Assembly (NCBI GenBank): GCA_037176885.1
Contig: JAWWNJ010000070.1
Span: 620,001 to 684,000, forward strand
DNA from: Favolaschia claudopus
Lineage: Eukaryota; Basidiomycota; Agaricomycetes; Agaricales; Mycenaceae
DNA: 64,000 nucleotides
Direction: 5' to 3'
The stretch's first letter is position 1. The number at the start of each line of letters is the position of its first letter. Shown here one piece after another: positions 59,750 through 64,000 of this stretch. Both the position numbers and the translations under genes were made by a program. Under the pieces are notes generated by a model that ran no database searches, had not been told where the DNA came from, and saw only the letters and a list, made by a program, of their open reading frames with translations.

Positions 59750-62700
59750 ATGCCTCGACAACCCAGCCTAGCTGATGTGCGCCTTGAGAATATGACAAAC
59801 TTGTTCAAGCCTCTTATAACAATCTTGCATGAGCTCAATGATGCCTTTGGTCCCCCGTTTATTGGCTCAATATCTGCCGTGCTCAAAGGCTTGCTTGATG
59901 GGGTCCAAGTAAGCCCTCAAGTAATTTGATTGACAAAGTGGATTTGCTCACCATAGCATTTAGGGTATCAAGCAGAACAAGACTGAATGTCTTGAACTCA
60001 TGGAAACAACTCACAAAGTCATATGTGAAATCATCAACCTTCATATGAAGTGTGAAGTCCCTGGTTCTCTGCCATTGGATATTGTAGATCACATCGGGAA
60101 ATTTGTAGAGTAAATTTAATTCATATTGAAGGACATCCATGATACTCAATCATCACCATAGAACTCTCCACAAGATGTATGCCTTTCTTGAAGCTCAGCA
60201 AGATGGAAATAAAATCAAACAATTGTTCCGTATTGCTGAGGGCAATAGCCTATTGAAAGACTGTCAAGCTGGCCTAGCTCAGGCTGTCAAAGCTTTCAAG
60301 GTGAGAATAACAAATTTGGTGGATGCATTTTGCACTAATCTGCTGCAATATTAATATAGATTGATACAACACTCAAGCTCATGATCAATGCCCAGGAACT
60401 GGAGGACAGACTGAATAACATGCATCAAGAATTGCTTCAAACAATTCGGGAATTCTCGGATGCTGCCACTACAACCTGCTCAGAAATATCATCTGTGAGC
60501 TCACCAATGATAGTAATCATGTGTGAGCTTTATCTGACCCTGAGAAGCAGGTATACAAGGGTGTGAATGCATCAAAGAACAGGTATTGTCCAACACAGAC
60601 TTTACATGGTTTGAATTGACCAATATCTAGCTCAAATTCTTTTTCATTGCTACCACCCATTCCAAAAGTATTTCATGGCCGTGAGTCTGAGATACAGATC
60701 ATCTTGGAAATGTTTGAAAAGGAGATGTTGCCTCGAATTGCAATACTTGGAGGAGGTGGAATGGGCAAAACCAGTCTTGCAACAGCAGTTCTCCACCATC
60801 CAACTATGTTGGCCAAATTTAAACACAGATTCTTTGTCAGTGCTGAAGCTGCAAAGAACAGCATTGACCTTGCTGCCCTGATTGGACTGCATGTTGGATT
60901 GGATCCCGGCGCTGATCTTACTAAGCCTGTTGTCCGCTACTTTCAGAAGACTAAAGACTGCCTCCTGGTCCTGGATAACCTTGAAACAATATGGGACACA
61001 CTGGCAGCTGAATCACAAGATACAGTAGAGCAGTTTCTCTCCATGCTGGATGATATTGCTCACCTTGCTTTGATTGTATGTTCCATTCTTGCCCTAAGAT
61101 CTTCACTCACATTATGCAGATTACAATGCGAGGTGCGGAGCGACCAGGGAAAGTTTGCTGGACTCATCCATTTCTATCCCCTCTCCAACCTCTCTCTCAG
61201 ATGGCTGCACTACAGACATTCATGGACATCACAGACAATTCTTATTGTACTGAAGACATAGCTCAAGTGCTTCAGTTTACAGACTACATGCCTCTAGCTG
61301 TTGACCTTATGGCCAACCTAGTGGACTATGAAGGGCTTTCCGCAATCTCATACCGCTGGGAAGAAGAGCACACTTCAGCTCTTGCTATGGGTTATGATCG
61401 AAAGTCAAATCTGGATGTCTCTATTAGCCTATCTCTGTCCAGTCCAAGAGTCACAGCACAAAGCAAGGAACTACTGGGCCTTCTCTCGATTCTCCCAAAT
61501 GGCCTATCTGATATTGAACTGGTGCAGAGCAAACTAGCAATTACACGGGTTTTAGAGTGCAAGTCTATACTACTTGCTACATCCCTGGCATATCAAGACA
61601 ACAAACAACGACTCAGATCTCTTGTGCCTGTAAGAGAATATATACAACAGTATCTGCCTCCTTCTGAGTCAATGATGCAATGCCTTCAAGCTTATTTTTA
61701 TGCCATTTCACAAATGTACCACAATTACAATGACAAGCAGCTTCACTCTGTGATCAATCAAATAACTTGCAATCTTGCAAATTTACAAGAAATTTTGCAA
61801 CGGGGTTTAACCTCTCACTCTTCAGACATGAAAGATGCTATATATTGTGTGTTCCATTTGAACTCCTTTTATCGGATCACTAGCAGGCAATCAATGCCCC
61901 TGATGAAGCATGTTGAATCCATGCTACCTTCCTTAGCAGACAACCATATAGAGGCAACTTTCCTTGTCGAAAACTTGCTCTCGGAGAGGCACAAGTTGCT
62001 TCTTTCAAAAGAGTGGATTGCAGAAAAAGAATCTGTTTTTGACCAGATTGATGATGCCCATCTTCAAGGTGAGCTTGTGATTCATTGTAATGGTCATGTC
62101 AATGAATACTTTTTTAGCAAAATTCTATAGGAGCTTAGGACGCTATTTCTTGACCCATGAATCGAATCCAGTCTTGGCCAAAAAGTATCTCCAAATAGCA
62201 CTTAATTTATCTGAGTCTAGTGGTGACATTGTTAGTCAGTCCAATGCTCTTACTGAGATGTGCAATATATGTCAGCTCAGTGGAAACTATGTGGATGCAG
62301 ATGTCTATATATCCAGGGCGCAACAAGTTTCCCAGTTATCAGGTGATCTCTATGCAGAAGCTCGGGCATGTTTCTACAAAGCAATACTATTGACAGAAGT
62401 TGGTGATTACAAGAAGGCCGTATCCCAGCTCAACCAATCACAACAGAATCTTGATATCTGTGGCTTGTCTGGTGGAGATCTTCATTATCAGGTGTTGATA
62501 CGCCAGGCAGAAATTCACTGGAGAAAAACAGAGTTCATTCAAGCACAAGCAATTTATAGCCAGATTTTAGAGAACACATCTGCTGATAACAATGGTGTTT
62601 CTTATGTTTATGCACTTCTCAATGTAGTGTATATTGATATTGCGAAAGATATGGTCACATCCTATACAACTCAAGATTTGGACACTGCAAGAAACATTCT

Positions 62701-63355
62701 CAATCAGTATGAAAGAGATATGCTTGCCTGTGATATGGCTGAAGCAGAATTAAATCTCAAGTGTGGCAACATTGACTTAGCAAGACTGCAGTTTGAGAAA
62801 GTTGTCTACTCTGCGAGGGGAGGGAACATTCAATGTGCATCTCATTGCCTTGAAAAACTTGGCAATTTCAAACTTTGGCCCTTGTCAGAGAGACAAGTGA
62901 TATCAACTCTTGTCTTTCTAAGTCATGCTATTCACCATCAACAAAAACTGGAAATTCATAAAGCTCTCTTATTTTTTGGAGATATTCTTGTGGCTGGGGA
63001 TGAAGCGACTGGAATGTCCCTTTATACTCTGGCTCTAGAGGGCTTCACTTTCATGGACATCCATCAATATCGTGCAGAGTGTATGATACGTCTTGGTGAC
63101 CTGGCCCACAAACATGGGGACCAGGTCAAGGCAAAAGCCTTTTGGGTCCAAGCTAGACCATTATTTGAGCGGTCATCTCAGACCAAAAGTGTTGCAGAGG
63201 TTGACTCTAGCCTTGCTTGTCTCAAAGATCCTGGAACCAATCAACAAGCTCTGGAAGAACTTGTTAACCTACAAGTTCCTGGCCAGATTGTTTCTGCCTC
63301 CATTGAAGGGTCCCCAGCTGACACGAATAATGAGGTTCCTGTTGCTGTAGAGTAG
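59750..63355 (+). CDS. NLR-like protein: helical N-terminus, NB-ARC, TPR
   Basis: A STAND-type intracellular receptor gene with seven short introns, all giving clean in-frame joins (for example GVQ|GIKQNKTE, KFVE|TLHKMYAFLE, AFK|IDTTLK, LALI|ITMRG, LQ|AKFYRS). The N-terminal ~200 residues are all-helical (LADVRLENMTNLFKPLITIL, KMYAFLEAQQDGNKIKQLFR), resembling the MLKL/HeLo-like four-helix bundles of mushroom NLRs; this is inference. The nucleotide-binding core has the P-loop ILGGGGMGKTSLATAV, Walker B CLLVLDNLETIW and GxP-type DYMPLAVDLMANL. The C-terminal half is TPR-like (AKKYLQIALNLSESSGD, SNALTEMCNICQLSGNYVDA, ARACFYKAILLTEVGDYKKA). Such proteins are candidates for allorecognition and programmed cell death. 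No stop or shift breaks the gene, and it is more AT-rich than its neighbours. Confidence 0.85.
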
Positions 63356-63429
63356 AAATTGTCTCAGATTTCTGTGTGATATATTGGTCTCTTCTATGTT
63401 CTGAATATTTATGCCCTAGATGATGTACT
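63356..63429. other. 3' flank of the NLR-like gene
   Basis: Short AT-rich stretch between the stop codon and the MITE; no separate feature. Confidence 0.4.
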
Positions 63430-63688
63430 GTAGTATTTCGTTCAATTCGTAAGCCGGTTTTGGGTGTGACACCCCTTGCGAATTTACCCTTTCGTAAGGA
63501 GGTTTTGTGACCCTGTGACTTACGAAAAATTTCGTTTTTTTACCCCTTTTTTGGCCAGAAATGCGCCAAAATCCGAGTCACAGATGGAAACCTTTCGTAG
63601 GACCCCTTTGTGACGCTGTGACTTACGAAAATTTTCGTAGGATTTGGGGTCTGTGACCTGTGACCTTACGAATTGAACGAAATACTAC
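63430..63688. mobile_element. MITE with perfect 24 bp inverted ends (259 bp)
   Basis: The left end GTAGTATTTCGTTCAATTCG(TAAG) and right end (CTTA)CGAATTGAACGAAATACTAC are exact reverse complements over 24 bp. If the outer TA is counted as target duplication, the element fits Tc1/mariner-type MITEs; the next flanking bases do not match. Inside are two direct copies of a GTGAC-CTGTGACTTACGAAAA block and palindromic CGAAAATTTTCG sequences. No coding capacity. Confidence 0.75.
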
Positions 63689-64000
63689 GCGCTCTAATGG
63701 TCACTTTTGAAGGGGTTGACTCAGTTTGCGAGTAAGGAGGTCAACTCGGTCTATATGTACGACTGAATCGAATCATAATTTATCTACACAGTCAACCAAT
63801 GTTGGTTCAAAGGCAGTTCAAATCAGTGTCACTGCAGTGAAGACTTGCAAATGTCAAAGTTCTTCCCAGATTGGTTCAGCTTGAACAGGGAGTTGAGGCA
63901 AAGTATGAAGTTGCAGCTTAGACTGTGATAGCAGATATTTAATATAATTACCATCATAGCACCGGGTTTCCCATTAGATTCATCCAGCAAAGTGTCCATA
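63689..64000. other. Window edge, AT-rich, no gene seen
   Basis: No supported gene, RNA or repeat was recognised in the last 312 bp. Confidence 0.4.

Overview
The window looks like nuclear DNA of a mushroom-forming basidiomycete (Agaricomycetes). Most genes are split by 45-65 bp GT-AG introns. The gene families are ones this group carries in number: F-box/LRR-like proteins, Zn2Cys6 regulators, NB-ARC-TPR NLR-like proteins, a GRGGxGN (DUF3602/Par32-like) protein, Helitrons and chromoviruses. No rRNA gene was found. One intron-containing tRNA-like locus is at 32568-32665. Splice joins were read by eye, so small exons may be misplaced.

Left part (0.27-21.5 kb). Seven genes run the same way on the minus strand. 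The first transcribed is an apparently intact Helitron Rep/helicase (21465-13537). After it come an unknown protein with an OB-fold-like stretch (13009-11292), a SUV4-20-like SET protein (10802-9667), an SPT5-like NGN/KOW protein (8273-5236), a shorter SPT5-like C-terminal paralogue (4846-3697), a RING protein whose RING domain is split by a GC-AG intron (3559-1296), and an unknown 208-residue protein (952-268). Neither Helitron terminus could be fixed, so it is open whether these genes are cargo or neighbours.

Middle part (21.8-32.3 kb). Four ordinary-looking cellular genes lie on the plus strand: F-box protein, Zn2Cys6 regulator, GRGGxGN protein and a two-domain surface-type protein.

Repeat-rich part (32.5-59.2 kb). 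This part holds a 993 bp non-autonomous hAT-type element with 8 bp target duplication and 16 bp inverted ends, a large minus-strand gene joining a DDE-transposase-like core to zinc fingers and a PHD finger (40823-35314), and two ~2.05 kb direct repeats (44813-46875 and 57175-59222). Between the repeats lie a spliced gene cut off at the left repeat (48754-46852), a non-coding GC-rich stretch, and a complete Ty3/gypsy chromovirus (51019-56931). The chromovirus LTRs are identical, it has a 5 bp target duplication, and gag and pol are joined by a probable -1 frameshift.

Right part (59.7-63.7 kb). A visibly more AT-rich NB-ARC-TPR gene, uninterrupted once short introns are removed, is followed by a 259 bp MITE with perfect 24 bp inverted ends.
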